Shown here in pieces: positions 54,545 to 63,102 of a stretch of 64,000 nucleotides of DNA. The stretch comes from Zestomonas insulae (lineage in GTDB: Bacteria; Pseudomonadota; Gammaproteobacteria; Pseudomonadales; Pseudomonadaceae): positions 490,791 through 554,790 of the forward strand of contig NZ_JAFEUP010000004.1 of NCBI RefSeq assembly GCF_016901015.1, read 5' to 3'. The position numbers were made by a program, and so were the translations under genes. The notes under the pieces were generated by a model, which was not told the origin of the DNA, searched no databases, and saw nothing but the letters and a program-made list of their open reading frames with translations. Position 1 is the stretch's first letter. Each line of letters begins with the position of its first letter.

Positions 54545-55915
54545 TCAGCGCGAGGCCTTGCGGCGCAGGGCCGAGGGGCTGAAGTTGGAGTCGTCCGGGG
54601 CCGGCTTGCTGAAGTCGGCGGTGGTCGGCTCCTCGTTGTCCAGCCACTGCACGCTGTAACGGCGCGCCTGCAGGTCGTGGAAGGTATCCAGCGCGGTCCA
54701 CACGGTCGGCAGCTCGTAGAAGTTCTTCAGGTAGGCCATCGACACCCGCCACAGCTCGCCACGGCCGTCGTACTGGTCGACCACTGCCGCGCCCCAGCTG
54801 TCCTCGTCGAGGAACAGCGTGCGCTTGGAGTAGATGTGCCGCGCGCTGGCCTTCAGCGTGCCTTCGACCACCCAGACGCGGTGCAGCTCGTAGCGGGTGT
54901 ACTTCGGATTGATGTGACCGGGGGTCAGCAGATCCTTGTACTTCACGTCCGGGCTGGTGAGCCGGTAGTTGTTGTAGGGGATGTAGATTTCCTTCTTGCC
55001 CAGCAGCTTCCAGTCATAGCGGTCCGGGGCACCGTTGTACATGTCGGTGTCATCCGCGGTACGCAGGCCATCGGAGTCCTCGATCGGCGTGTCGTAGGCC
55101 AGCGTCGGCGCGCGCCGCACGCGGCGTTGACCGGGGTTGTAGGCCCAGGCCTGACGCGGTTCCTGGACCTGGTCGAGCATCTCCTGCACCAGCGCCCCGC
55201 TGCCCGCCAGACGTGCCGGCGCAGTGGTGAAGGTCAGGTAGTAGAACAGCGTGTTATTCAGCGTCGCGTAGCTGCCCTTGGGGTCATAGAAGCGGAACAG
55301 CGCCTCGTCCTGCGAAGTCACCAGCGAGTAGGCGCCGTTGCGCTGCACGCCGGCCTGCGCCGAGCGGCGCACCACGTAGGTGCCGCGGTAGCGGGTGATG
55401 TGGTTCCACACCGCCTCGAGGCCGCTCTGCGGAATCGGGAACGGGATGCCGCCGTAGGCGTCGGAAATGCCGTTGCCCTCGTTGAGCAGCTTGGCGCTGG
55501 TGGCGTTCTTCAGGGTGTTGTCGTACACCCACTGCGGCGCCGCGCCAGAGCGGCGGGTCGGATAGACCGGGATCTGGAAGCTTTCCGGGTAGGCGTTGAT
55601 CAGGGCGATCTGGCCCGCCGTCAGGTTGGCCTTGTACTGCTCGAGGTTGGCCTTGCTGATGGTGAACAGCGGCTGGTCCGCCGCGTAGGGATCGACGTGG
55701 TGCTGCCCCGGGCCCTTGTAGCCGGCCGGCGCCTGGGTCAGCCCGCCGGTCCAGGCGGGAATGCTGCCGGCGGCGTTGCCGGCTTTTTCCGCGCCGAACG
55801 GCGTCAGCGTGGTGTTCAGCGTGGCGGCCTGCTCCGCCGAAACCGCCGCCAGTCCTTCCGTCGAGCCAAAGGCCAGAAAGAGGGCGGCAACAAGCAGGGA
55901 TGGCTTTTTCAACAT
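54545..55915 (-). CDS. DUF1329 secreted protein
   Basis: A 456-aa protein with a signal peptide (MLKKPSLLVAALFLAFGSTEGLA). The mature part contains the DUF1329 patterns PFGAEKAGNAAGSIPAWTGGL and GWDYRLTSPDVKYKD-like blocks, ending in YKLWRVWVVEGTLKASARHIYSKR-like segments. Proteins of this family are periplasmic or outer-membrane and have a fold resembling LolB/LppX lipid carriers. It lies 59 bp downstream of a DUF1302 gene, the usual pair. Function unknown. ATG 55915 chosen because GGAGAA precedes it. Confidence 0.85.
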   Translation of the reverse strand: MLKKPSLLVAALFLAFGSTEGLAAVSAEQAATLNTTLTPFGAEKAGNAAGSIPAWTGGLTQAPAGYKGPGQHHVDPYAADQPLFTISKANLEQYKANLTAGQIALINAYPESFQIPVYPTRRSGAAPQWVYDNTLKNATSAKLLNEGNGISDAYGGIPFPIPQSGLEAVWNHITRYRGTYVVRRSAQAGVQRNGAYSLVTSQDEALFRFYDPKGSYATLNNTLFYYLTFTTAPARLAGSGALVQEMLDQVQEPRQAWAYNPGQRRVRRAPTLAYDTPIEDSDGLRTADDTDMYNGAPDRYDWKLLGKKEIYIPYNNYRLTSPDVKYKDLLTPGHINPKYTRYELHRVWVVEGTLKASARHIYSKRTLFLDEDSWGAAVVDQYDGRGELWRVSMAYLKNFYELPTVWTALDTFHDLQARRYSVQWLDNEEPTTADFSKPAPDDSNFSPSALRRKASR

Positions 55916-55974
55916 GCTGCGGTTCTCCATGTACGGTCGAGCACCCCTCCGGCGGGCCGGAGCGGTGTTGGGCA

Positions 55975-57918
55975 TCAGAACGAGTACTTGGCGCTGAGCG
56001 AGACGTTGTCCCGGTCGCGCGTGCTGTTGTTCTGTCCGGCGCCGTAGTACTCGGTGTACTGCAGGCCGACCTCGAAGCTGTTCAGGTAGGTGGCGTCGAT
56101 GCCCAGGGTGTGCGCCTTGCGGCCTTCGATGAAGTTGCCGGTGCGGTCGGAGTTGCCCTTGAAGTCATCCTGGAACACCACGTAGGGCGACAGCTTGATG
56201 CCGCCGTACACGTCGTTCCAGCTACCCGAGAGCAGCAGCGTGTAGCCGTAGCTGTCGCGGCTGATTTGATCGCTCTCCTGGGTGCCCTCGTTGACGTAGG
56301 CCTTGTCCGCGGCGCTGGTATAGCTGCGCTCGCTGCCGTCGAAGGCGGTGTACTTCAGGCTGCTGCCGCGGATGTGCTGGGAAGCCAGCTCGGCGACGCC
56401 GAACAGCGAGTCGAAGCTGAGCAGCGGGCCGAAGTTGTAGATGGTCGACAACGAGACGTTGAAGGTTTCCGCACGCTCGTAGTTCTCGAACAGCCCGGAG
56501 CGGCACAACTGCTTGCCGGCGACTGCGGCGCACGCCTGGTCGCCCGGGGTGCCGGCGTCGGCCAGGTTGGTCAGACCGAACACGCCCTGGGCGAGCAGGT
56601 CGCCGAGCAGGTCGTCGGTGGCGGAGATGCTGATCGGCGCGTTCGGCCGGTAGGCCACTTCACCGGACACCGAGGCATCGCCCAGCGTGGTGTTGAAGCT
56701 CAGGCCGTACATGCGGATGTCTTCGACGTAGTCGCGACGCGCCTGGGCGTTGCTCGCCGCGTCGAGAATCGCCACGCCCGGCACGGCTTCTGGCGGCAGG
56801 ACCGACGCGAGGGTGGCGAAATCGACACCGTCGTAACCGCTCAAGTCGACCGCAACCTGCGGCTCCTTGGCGTGGTAGTTGACGAAGTAGGCGCCGAACT
56901 CGGTGGAGTTCAGCTCTTCGGCGACGTAGCGAAACGCGACGCCGAACTGACCGCTGTCATCGGCTTCGATGTCCGGACCGATGTTGGCCACCTTGAACGT
57001 GCCGGTAGCCGGGTTGGTGTAGGCGTTGGGGCCGAATGGGCCGTTGCCGACCGCGCCGAACTGCGACACCAGTTGGTAAGCGCCGAGGATCGGTGCCAGG
57101 TCCGGTTCGGTGGTGTAGGCGGTGTTGCCGCCATCGGCGAACAGGTCGGTGCCGGAGAAGTAGGTGCCAACCGGGTCGAGACGGGTCTCCTTCCACTTCC
57201 ACTGGTAGAAGGTTTCCATCGACAGGTTGTCGGTCAGGCCGAGGTTGAAGTTCAGCGCCTCGATCGGCACCAGCACTTCCTTCAGCTCGGAACCCGGCAG
57301 GTGGAACTTCGCCGCGTCGACCGGGTTGATGGTGTTGATCCCGCCACGGTAGAACGCGCCCTCGCCCCAGTTGATCACCTGACGGCCGACCTTGGCGGTC
57401 AGCGGCATCTCGTAGATGTCCCAGTTGCCGAACGCGTAGGCGTCCAGCAGCTCGGCCTTGCGACCAGCAATGTGGCGGGTGTCCTGGGTGAAATGATCGT
57501 CGTCGGGGAAGGCCTGGCTCGGCCGTTCGACGCCGTCGGTGGTGCTGTAGTAGTCGTTGCGCTTGTCCATGATCTGCGTGTCGTAATACGCAGTGCCGCG
57601 GGCGAACAGACCGTAGTTCTCGTACTTGGCCGAAAGGTCGGAGGTGATCTTGTAGACCTCAGAGACCAGTCCGGTATCGAAGTTGCGGTTGCCGTCATCG
57701 GCGTTGATGTCGTCGATGTTGTTCTCGTCACGCCCCTGCACGCGCCACATGGCGCCGTAGGACAGGGTGGTGTCGATCGAACCGGTGATCTGGTTGTCGA
57801 CCGCACTGAACTCGACCGCCTGCACCGAGCCGGCGATCAGCAAGGGCAGAACGCCCAGTGCCGCGCCAGCCTGCCAGGGTCGCCACATCAACTTGGGAAA
57901 GCGGACCTGCATCGTCAT
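55975..57918 (-). CDS. DUF1302 outer-membrane beta-barrel protein
   Basis: A 647-aa protein with a signal peptide (residues about 1-34, ending GSVQA before VEFSAVDNQITGSIDTTLSYGAMWRVQ). Alternating aromatic/hydrophobic strands and a C-terminal YTEYYGAGQNNSTRDRDNVSLSAKYSF, ending in Phe, mark an outer-membrane barrel. It pairs with the downstream DUF1329 gene. Such pairs often accompany hydrophobic-substrate catabolism or RND-type lipid transport; none is nearby, so the substrate is open. ATG at 57918 has AAGGAG upstream. Confidence 0.85.
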   Translation of the reverse strand: MTMQVRFPKLMWRPWQAGAALGVLPLLIAGSVQAVEFSAVDNQITGSIDTTLSYGAMWRVQGRDENNIDDINADDGNRNFDTGLVSEVYKITSDLSAKYENYGLFARGTAYYDTQIMDKRNDYYSTTDGVERPSQAFPDDDHFTQDTRHIAGRKAELLDAYAFGNWDIYEMPLTAKVGRQVINWGEGAFYRGGINTINPVDAAKFHLPGSELKEVLVPIEALNFNLGLTDNLSMETFYQWKWKETRLDPVGTYFSGTDLFADGGNTAYTTEPDLAPILGAYQLVSQFGAVGNGPFGPNAYTNPATGTFKVANIGPDIEADDSGQFGVAFRYVAEELNSTEFGAYFVNYHAKEPQVAVDLSGYDGVDFATLASVLPPEAVPGVAILDAASNAQARRDYVEDIRMYGLSFNTTLGDASVSGEVAYRPNAPISISATDDLLGDLLAQGVFGLTNLADAGTPGDQACAAVAGKQLCRSGLFENYERAETFNVSLSTIYNFGPLLSFDSLFGVAELASQHIRGSSLKYTAFDGSERSYTSAADKAYVNEGTQESDQISRDSYGYTLLLSGSWNDVYGGIKLSPYVVFQDDFKGNSDRTGNFIEGRKAHTLGIDATYLNSFEVGLQYTEYYGAGQNNSTRDRDNVSLSAKYSF

Positions 57919-58105
57919 CGGCAACGCTCCTTCTATGGCCAAGATGTTGGCCGGCTATTGCTGCCGGCCTGTTGTTATTGGTTCTCGGCTGCCGCCGGAC
58001 GCATCCCGTCCGGTGCCCTCTTCTGCCGGTTGTTCCACCGCTTGCGAGAGGCTAATTGGCACGATAGTGCAAGCAAGGTAACAAAGTGTTGCGCTGTCTG
58101 CCAAC

Positions 58106-58129
58106 AAAAACGGCGCCTGCCGACGCCGT
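58106..58129 (-). terminator. Intrinsic terminator after the chemoreceptor gene
   Basis: ACGGCG (58110-58115) and CGCCGT (58124-58129) form a 6-bp stem with an 8-nt loop, followed in the minus direction by TTTTTG. Confidence 0.7.
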
Positions 58130-58148
58130 CCGTTTGGCTAGTCGCCGC

Positions 58149-59774
58149 TCACACCGAAAAACGCGCGACCATCGCATTCAGGCCGACCGCCAGGCGCGAC
58201 AGTTCCTGGCTGGCGGCGCTGGTCTGATGGGCGCCGGCCGAGCTCTGCAACGACAGGTCGCGGATGTTGGTCAGGTTGCGATCCACCTCGCGGGCGACCT
58301 GCGCCTGCTGCTCGGACGCGCTGGCGATCACCAGGTTGCGCTCGTTGATCTGGGTGAATGCCGAAGCGATGTGCTCGAGCGCCTGCCCGGCACTCTGGGC
58401 CACTTCCAGGGTGGAGCGTGCATGCTGGTTGCTGCCCTGCATGGCGATCACCGCCTGATCGGTGCCCGATTGGATCGCGCCGATCATCTGCTCGATTTCC
58501 TGCGTCGACTGCTGGGTACGGTGCGCCAGGCCACGCACTTCATCGGCCACCACCGCAAAGCCGCGCCCCGCCTCGCCGGCGCGCGCCGCTTCGATGGCCG
58601 CGTTGAGCGCCAGCAGGTTGGTCTGTTCGGCCACCGAACGGATCACATCGAGCACTTTGCTGATGCCGCGCACACGCTCGGCCAATTGCTCGATCTGCTC
58701 GGCAGTGGTAGTCACCCCGGCAGCCAGATCGCCAATCGCGCCCACGGTGCGCACCACCTGATCGCGACCGTGCTGCGCGGTGCGATCAGACTCGCGCGAC
58801 GCCTCGGAGGTGGACACCGCGTTGCGCGCGACGTCCTCGACCGCACTGGTCATCTGGTTGATCGCCGTCGCTGCCTGCTCGATCTCGGTGTTCTGCTGCT
58901 GCAGGCCGCGACTGGCGTTCTCGGTCACCGCGCTGAGTTCTTCCGACGCCGAAGCCAACTGGTTGGACGACTCGGTGATCGCCAGCACCGTCTCGCGCAG
59001 GCTCAATTGCATGCTGCGCAAGGCGCCGAGCAGACGCGCCGTTTCGTCCTGGCCATCGACCTCGACGGGCGTGGTGAGGTTGCCGGTGGCGACGATCTCG
59101 GCGACCTGCACGGCCCGTTTCAAGGGCACCACAATGCTGCGAGTCAGCATCGTAGCCAGGCTGAAGGTCAGCACGAAGGCCAAGGCCATCACCACCAGCA
59201 GCTTGGTACGCGCGGCGACGAACACCTCGTCGGCCTTAGCCGCAGCCGCCTTGGCCCCCTGATCGTTGAGCTCCGAAAGCTTGGCCAAGGCCAGACTCAT
59301 CGCATCGGCGTGCTGGTTCATTTCACCGTTGATGATCGCCGTGGCGTCTTCAACAAGGCCTTGGGCGGAAAGGTCCATGACCTTCGTCTGCAGCGCCATG
59401 TAGCCCGCCTCGGCTTCCCGAAAACGAGCAAACAGCTCGCGATCTTCCGGGAGAAGAATGGTCCGCTCATACGCCTGCATGGCCTCGTGCACTTCGGCCT
59501 TGAGGCCATTCAATTTGCCGCTGTTCTGCCGCAAGGCTTGTTCGTCGCGATTGATCACCAGCCGCAAGGTCAGCGCCCGAACCCGTTGGACGTTCTGTCC
59601 GACGTGATTGAGCGTCATCAGCCCCGGCAGCCAGTCATCCTTGATCTGGTCCGCCTGCTCGCGCATATCCGTCATCTGCAACAGGGCATAAGCGCCCAGT
59701 GCGAGGGTCAACACCGCGACCAGGCCAAAGCCAAGGGTCGCGCGCACAGCGATGCTGATATTCCTTAGTGTCAT
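58149..59774 (-). CDS. Methyl-accepting chemotaxis protein (four-helix-bundle sensor)
   Basis: A 541-aa receptor. TM1 (about 8-30), a periplasmic four-helix bundle (about 32-185, with the [12 protein letters not shown] pattern), TM2 (about 190-210), HAMP (about 212-265) and the cytoplasmic signalling hairpin with the conserved tip [54 protein letters not shown]. There is no C-terminal pentapeptide for CheR tethering. The ligand is unknown. ATG at 59774 has AAGGATCC upstream; a longer frame is unlikely. Confidence 0.92.
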   Translation of the reverse strand: MTLRNISIAVRATLGFGLVAVLTLALGAYALLQMTDMREQADQIKDDWLPGLMTLNHVGQNVQRVRALTLRLVINRDEQALRQNSGKLNGLKAEVHEAMQAYERTILLPEDRELFARFREAEAGYMALQTKVMDLSAQGLVEDATAIINGEMNQHADAMSLALAKLSELNDQGAKAAAAKADEVFVAARTKLLVVMALAFVLTFSLATMLTRSIVVPLKRAVQVAEIVATGNLTTPVEVDGQDETARLLGALRSMQLSLRETVLAITESSNQLASASEELSAVTENASRGLQQQNTEIEQAATAINQMTSAVEDVARNAVSTSEASRESDRTAQHGRDQVVRTVGAIGDLAAGVTTTAEQIEQLAERVRGISKVLDVIRSVAEQTNLLALNAAIEAARAGEAGRGFAVVADEVRGLAHRTQQSTQEIEQMIGAIQSGTDQAVIAMQGSNQHARSTLEVAQSAGQALEHIASAFTQINERNLVIASASEQQAQVAREVDRNLTNIRDLSLQSSAGAHQTSAASQELSRLAVGLNAMVARFSV

Positions 59775-59951
59775 TTTTGGATCCTTCTGCACGCCGAGTG
59801 AGCCGCCTCAACTGCGCGGACAACCATAGTTAGCACCAATGTGCCACCATGCGCCAAAGATATACTGTCAAAATTACAGCACTGCAAGGAGTTGGCGTTT
59901 TTGCCGTGCTTTTCGATTCATCCCTGAGCAGCTCAAGCCAGACTCCAGGCA

Positions 59952-59986
59952 CAAAAAAACCCTGGCGCCTTGCGGCTACCAGGGTT
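59952..59986 (-). terminator. Intrinsic terminator after the OmpA-like gene
   Basis: AACCCTGG and CCAGGGTT arms with an internal loop, followed in the minus direction by a T-run, 16 bp past the stop at 60003. Confidence 0.8.
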
Positions 59987-60002
59987 CTTAACCCAGCGCG
60001 GA

Positions 60003-60812
60003 TCAGCGACCGCTGCTGAGCTTGCCCTTCTCGTCGGAGAACACGATCTCCACCCGGCGATTCTTCGCGCGACCCCGCTCGGAGGCGTTGTCGGCGACCG
60101 GGAACTCCTGGCCAAAACCTTCCACCTGCAGGCGCTTGCTGTCGATGCCGAGGTCGTTCAGTGCGTCGGCCACTGCCTGCGCCCTCGCCCGCGACAGCCG
60201 GAGGTTCTCCTGCTTGTCGCCACGGCTATCGGTATAGCCCTCGATGCGCACGACGCGCTGCGGGTTGAGCTGGAGGAATTGCACCAGCTTGAGCACGGTG
60301 CGATTGGCCGTCGAGCTCAGGTCCGCCTCACCGGCATCGAACAGCATGTCGCCCAGCGTCATCACCAGGCCACGATCGGTCTGATTGGTCGCCAGACTGA
60401 CGATCTGCTCCGACAACCAGGTGCCCTGCTGCTGCACGCTGAGCAGCTTGGCTTCGCGCAATGCCAGCTGCAGGCGCTCGCGCTCGAGCTCGAGCTTGGC
60501 CTGACGTTCTTCATTGAGCTTGAGCTGGGTGTGCTGCTGGGCGATTTCGCTGTAGCGCTGACTCAAGTAGGCGAAATGCGCGACGTCATCGTTCGAGCCC
60601 CAGTAGCTGGACAGTCGATCGGCACGCCCCAGCGACTCGCCGGCGCGAATCACGTCCTTCGGCGCGAAACGCAGCACTTCGCTGTCTTCCTTGACCTTCT
60701 GAAAGGATAAGCGCGCGGCTTCCAGTTGCTCTTCGGTATCCGGCTGGGTCGCGCAGCCATGCAGCGTGCCGACTACCGCTACAAGCCCGGCAAGGGTGAC
60801 CATTCGCTTCAC
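60003..60812 (-). CDS. OmpA-family lipoprotein with DUF4398-like N-terminus
   Basis: A 269-aa lipoprotein: the signal peptide ends in the lipobox LHGC (Cys-20). The N-terminal part (about 25-130) is helical and Glu/Arg-rich, resembling DUF4398 plus a coiled coil. The C-terminal OmpA peptidoglycan-binding domain has FDAGEADLSSTANRTVLKLVQFLQLNP and GYTDSRGDKQENLRLSRARAQAVADALNDLGIDSKRL. The GTG start overlaps the DUF4398 stop (GTGA), so the two proteins are coupled and probably interact at the outer membrane. Confidence 0.88.
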   Translation of the reverse strand: MKRMVTLAGLVAVVGTLHGCATQPDTEEQLEAARLSFQKVKEDSEVLRFAPKDVIRAGESLGRADRLSSYWGSNDDVAHFAYLSQRYSEIAQQHTQLKLNEERQAKLELERERLQLALREAKLLSVQQQGTWLSEQIVSLATNQTDRGLVMTLGDMLFDAGEADLSSTANRTVLKLVQFLQLNPQRVVRIEGYTDSRGDKQENLRLSRARAQAVADALNDLGIDSKRLQVEGFGQEFPVADNASERGRAKNRRVEIVFSDEKGKLSSGR

Positions 60813-61165
60813 TGCACATCCCCCAATTGCTTGCGCAGGCGCGCTATGCGCGCATTCAGCTCGGCGAGTTGCTTGTCGCTTTTCTGGGTGAGGACCCGCG
60901 CTTCAGCCAGACGCGCATCCAGCTCCGACTGCTCGGCCAGGATGCGTGCGCGCTTGAAGTCTTCTTCGCCCATGTTCTTCTGTGCCCTGGCCAGCTTCTG
61001 CTCAGCCTGGGTCATTTCTTCGACCTGCTCGGTCGCGCCTACCGCCCGAGCCTGCTCGACCGCTTGCTCGGTCAGGCGCATCTGCTCGTTCGGCGCAGGA
61101 TCGTTCGCACAACCCGCCAGGACCAGGAAGGCCAGGCCGGCTGCCAATATGCGTGTGTCGCTCAC
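60809..61165 (-). CDS. DUF4398 lipoprotein
   Basis: A 118-aa lipoprotein: signal peptide with lipobox LAGC (Cys-19). The mature part is an Ala/Glu-rich helical hairpin (EQMRLTEQAVEQARAVGATEQVEEMTQAEQKLARAQKNMGEEDFKRARILAEQSELDARLAEARVL) typical of DUF4398. It uses GTG at 61165 with GGGAAG upstream. Function unknown; paired with the OmpA-like lipoprotein. Confidence 0.85.
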   Translation of the reverse strand: MSDTRILAAGLAFLVLAGCANDPAPNEQMRLTEQAVEQARAVGATEQVEEMTQAEQKLARAQKNMGEEDFKRARILAEQSELDARLAEARVLTQKSDKQLAELNARIARLRKQLGDVQ

Positions 61166-61175
61166 CTAGACTTCC

Positions 61176-61997
61176 CTACTGATTCGGTGCCGCGGAGGGC
61201 TGCAGCTGTTGATTCTTCCAGCGCTCGAGATTGCGCTGCAGGATGGCTTCCGGCACGCCGGCAGCGGTCAATTCTGTCATTTTTTTCGCCAGCTGTCCGC
61301 GCAGCCATGCGTCGTTGCAGGCGGAGTTGTGCGACAAGGTCAGGTACAAGCCTTCGCTGGAAATCGGCGGTTCCAGTGCCTCGATGTCACCAATCAGGCC
61401 CAGCGTGTCGGCCAGCGCTACACCGGGGTAGTGCTCGTAGAGCACGTACTCAGTGCGCCCCAGCATCAGCTTCTGAAAGGCCTGGGTCAGGGTCGGGACC
61501 GGCTCGAGGGTCAGGTTGGTCTTGGCGAAGGAATCGAATTGCTCGCCGAAGCTGTTGTTCACCAGTGTGCCGCCCAGACGCCCCTTGAGGTCGTCCCAGC
61601 CGGCATAGGGGAAGGTCTTGTCCTTGCGCACCCAGACCACGCTGGGCGTGTTGAAGAAGGCGGGATGCACGTAGTCCATGGTTTCCAGACGCGGCAGCGT
61701 GAGGAAGGCGCCGGCGATCAGATCGACGCGCCCGGTCCGCACTTCATCCTGAGCCCGCGACCAGGGGCCGGTGTAGATCACGTCGATCTTCACCTTGAGC
61801 GCCTTGCCGATCTCTTCGAGCAAATCGGTGTTAGCGCCAATCAGCTTTTCCGGCTTCTGCGGGTCACGCCACAGATACGGCGGGTACTCCGGGTTGCCGG
61901 TGGCGATCAACCGCTCGCACTTGCTGGCGGCGTTTGCCAGTACCGGCATGAAGGCCAAGCCAACCAGGATCCATCGCAGGAAGAAACGAGCTCGCAT
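61176..61997 (-). CDS. Periplasmic solute-binding protein (family 3, amino-acid type)
   Basis: A 273-aa protein with a signal peptide (MRARFFLRWILVGLAFMPVLANA). The SBP_bac_3 fold is shown by RLIATGNPEYPPYLWRDPQKPEKLIGANTDLLEEIGKAL, VRTGRVDLIAGAFLTLPRLETMDYVHPAF and QKLMLGRTEYVLYEHYPG. No ABC permease is nearby, so it may be a stand-alone sensor or scavenging protein rather than a transporter component. 10 bp upstream of the DUF4398 gene. Confidence 0.82.
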   Translation of the reverse strand: MRARFFLRWILVGLAFMPVLANAASKCERLIATGNPEYPPYLWRDPQKPEKLIGANTDLLEEIGKALKVKIDVIYTGPWSRAQDEVRTGRVDLIAGAFLTLPRLETMDYVHPAFFNTPSVVWVRKDKTFPYAGWDDLKGRLGGTLVNNSFGEQFDSFAKTNLTLEPVPTLTQAFQKLMLGRTEYVLYEHYPGVALADTLGLIGDIEALEPPISSEGLYLTLSHNSACNDAWLRGQLAKKMTELTAAGVPEAILQRNLERWKNQQLQPSAAPNQ

Positions 61998-62110
61998 CTA
62001 TTATTCTCGACAACTGCAGCTTGGATTGAGCACGGGATAGCGTTCGCGCCTATCAGGTCTCATGCTAGGTTAGCGGGACCATAATAACTATTAACAATAA
62101 AGGCCTTCGC

Positions 62111-63049
62111 ATGAAAAAACTGCTTCTCGCTTTGGTCAGCATCATAGCCATTGCGGCGGCCATCCTGTATTTCTCGCCCGCCACCCTGCTCTCCGTGATG
62201 CGTTTCATCGAGCTTGAGCGGGCCGGGCTGACCGAGCAGCACAAGGAAGTGGCGCAGCTCAGCATTCACTACTACGAAGGCGGCCCGGCGGACGGCGAGA
62301 CCATCCTCATGGTGCACGGCTTCGGTGCCAACAAGGACAACTGGCTGACGTTCGCCCGCTACTTCACCCCGCGCTATCACGTCATCGCCCTCGACATCCC
62401 CGGCTTCGGCGAAAGCAGCAAACCTGATGCCAGCTACGACGTGGGTAGCCAAACCGAACGCGTGGCGGCATTCACCAAAGCCCTCGGCATCGAGAAGCTG
62501 CACATCATCGGCAACTCCATGGGCGGCCACATCAGCGCCCTGTATGCGGCACGACATCCGGAGCAGGTGTTGTCCGTCGCGCTGTTCGACAACGCCGGCG
62601 TCACCGCGCCGAAAGCCAGCGAGCTGCGCGAACGCCTGCAGCGCGGCGAGCCCAACCCACTGGTGGTCACGCGCGCGGAAGACTTCCACCAACTGCTCGA
62701 ATTCGCCTTCGTCGTACCGCCGAAAATCCCGGCCAGAGTCCAGCAGTACCTGGGCGAACTGGCGGTGGCCAACAGTGATCGCAACAGCAAGATTTTCCGC
62801 CAGCTGGTGGAGCGTTACATTCCGCTCGAGCCGGAGCTGCCGAAGATTCAGGCACCGACCCTGCTGCTGTGGGGCGACCAGGACCGCGTGCTGGATGTGT
62901 CGAGCATCGCGGTGATGAAGCCGCTGCTGAAACGGCCCAGCGTGGTGATCATGAAGGACTGCGGCCACGCACCAATGCTCGAGCGTCCCGCCGAAAGCGC
63001 CGAGCATTATCAGCGCTTCCTCGACAGCCTGCCGAAACCAGCCAGCTGA
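62111..63049 (+). CDS. plaF: Membrane-anchored phospholipase A, PlaF-like alpha/beta hydrolase
   Basis: A 312-aa protein. An N-terminal membrane helix (about 5-28, LLLALVSIIAIAAAILYFSPATLLSVM) is followed by an alpha/beta hydrolase: VHGFGANKDNW, nucleophile elbow GNSMGG (Ser about 136), catalytic Asp in GDQDRV (about 258) and His in DCGHAPML (about 286). Length, anchor and motifs match P. aeruginosa PlaF (PA2949), which remodels membrane phospholipids; the symbol is by resemblance. It faces etfA across a shared terminator, as in P. aeruginosa. Confidence 0.85.
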   Translation: MKKLLLALVSIIAIAAAILYFSPATLLSVMRFIELERAGLTEQHKEVAQLSIHYYEGGPADGETILMVHGFGANKDNWLTFARYFTPRYHVIALDIPGFGESSKPDASYDVGSQTERVAAFTKALGIEKLHIIGNSMGGHISALYAARHPEQVLSVALFDNAGVTAPKASELRERLQRGEPNPLVVTRAEDFHQLLEFAFVVPPKIPARVQQYLGELAVANSDRNSKIFRQLVERYIPLEPELPKIQAPTLLLWGDQDRVLDVSSIAVMKPLLKRPSVVIMKDCGHAPMLERPAESAEHYQRFLDSLPKPAS

Positions 63050-63055
63050 AAAACA

Positions 63056-63082
63056 AAAAGCCCGCTCAGTGAGCGGGCTTTT
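63056..63082. terminator. Bidirectional intrinsic terminator between plaF and etfA
   Basis: AAAAGCCCGCTC and GAGCGGGCTTTT form a perfect 12-bp stem with a 3-nt loop; the A and T ends allow termination from both sides. The etfA stop is 20 bp away. Confidence 0.9.
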
Positions 63083-63102
63083 CGCTTAACGCAGCGGATC
63101 GC

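Noticed and set aside
58057..58073. Sigma-54-like TGGCACG...TGCA near the DUF1302 upstream region
   Set aside because: GG and GC are separated by nine bases rather than ten and it points away from DUF1302; treated as chance.
59831..59847. Sigma-54-like TGGCAC...TGCT upstream of the chemoreceptor
   Set aside because: Again nine rather than ten bases between GG and GC, so it does not meet the -24/-12 rule.
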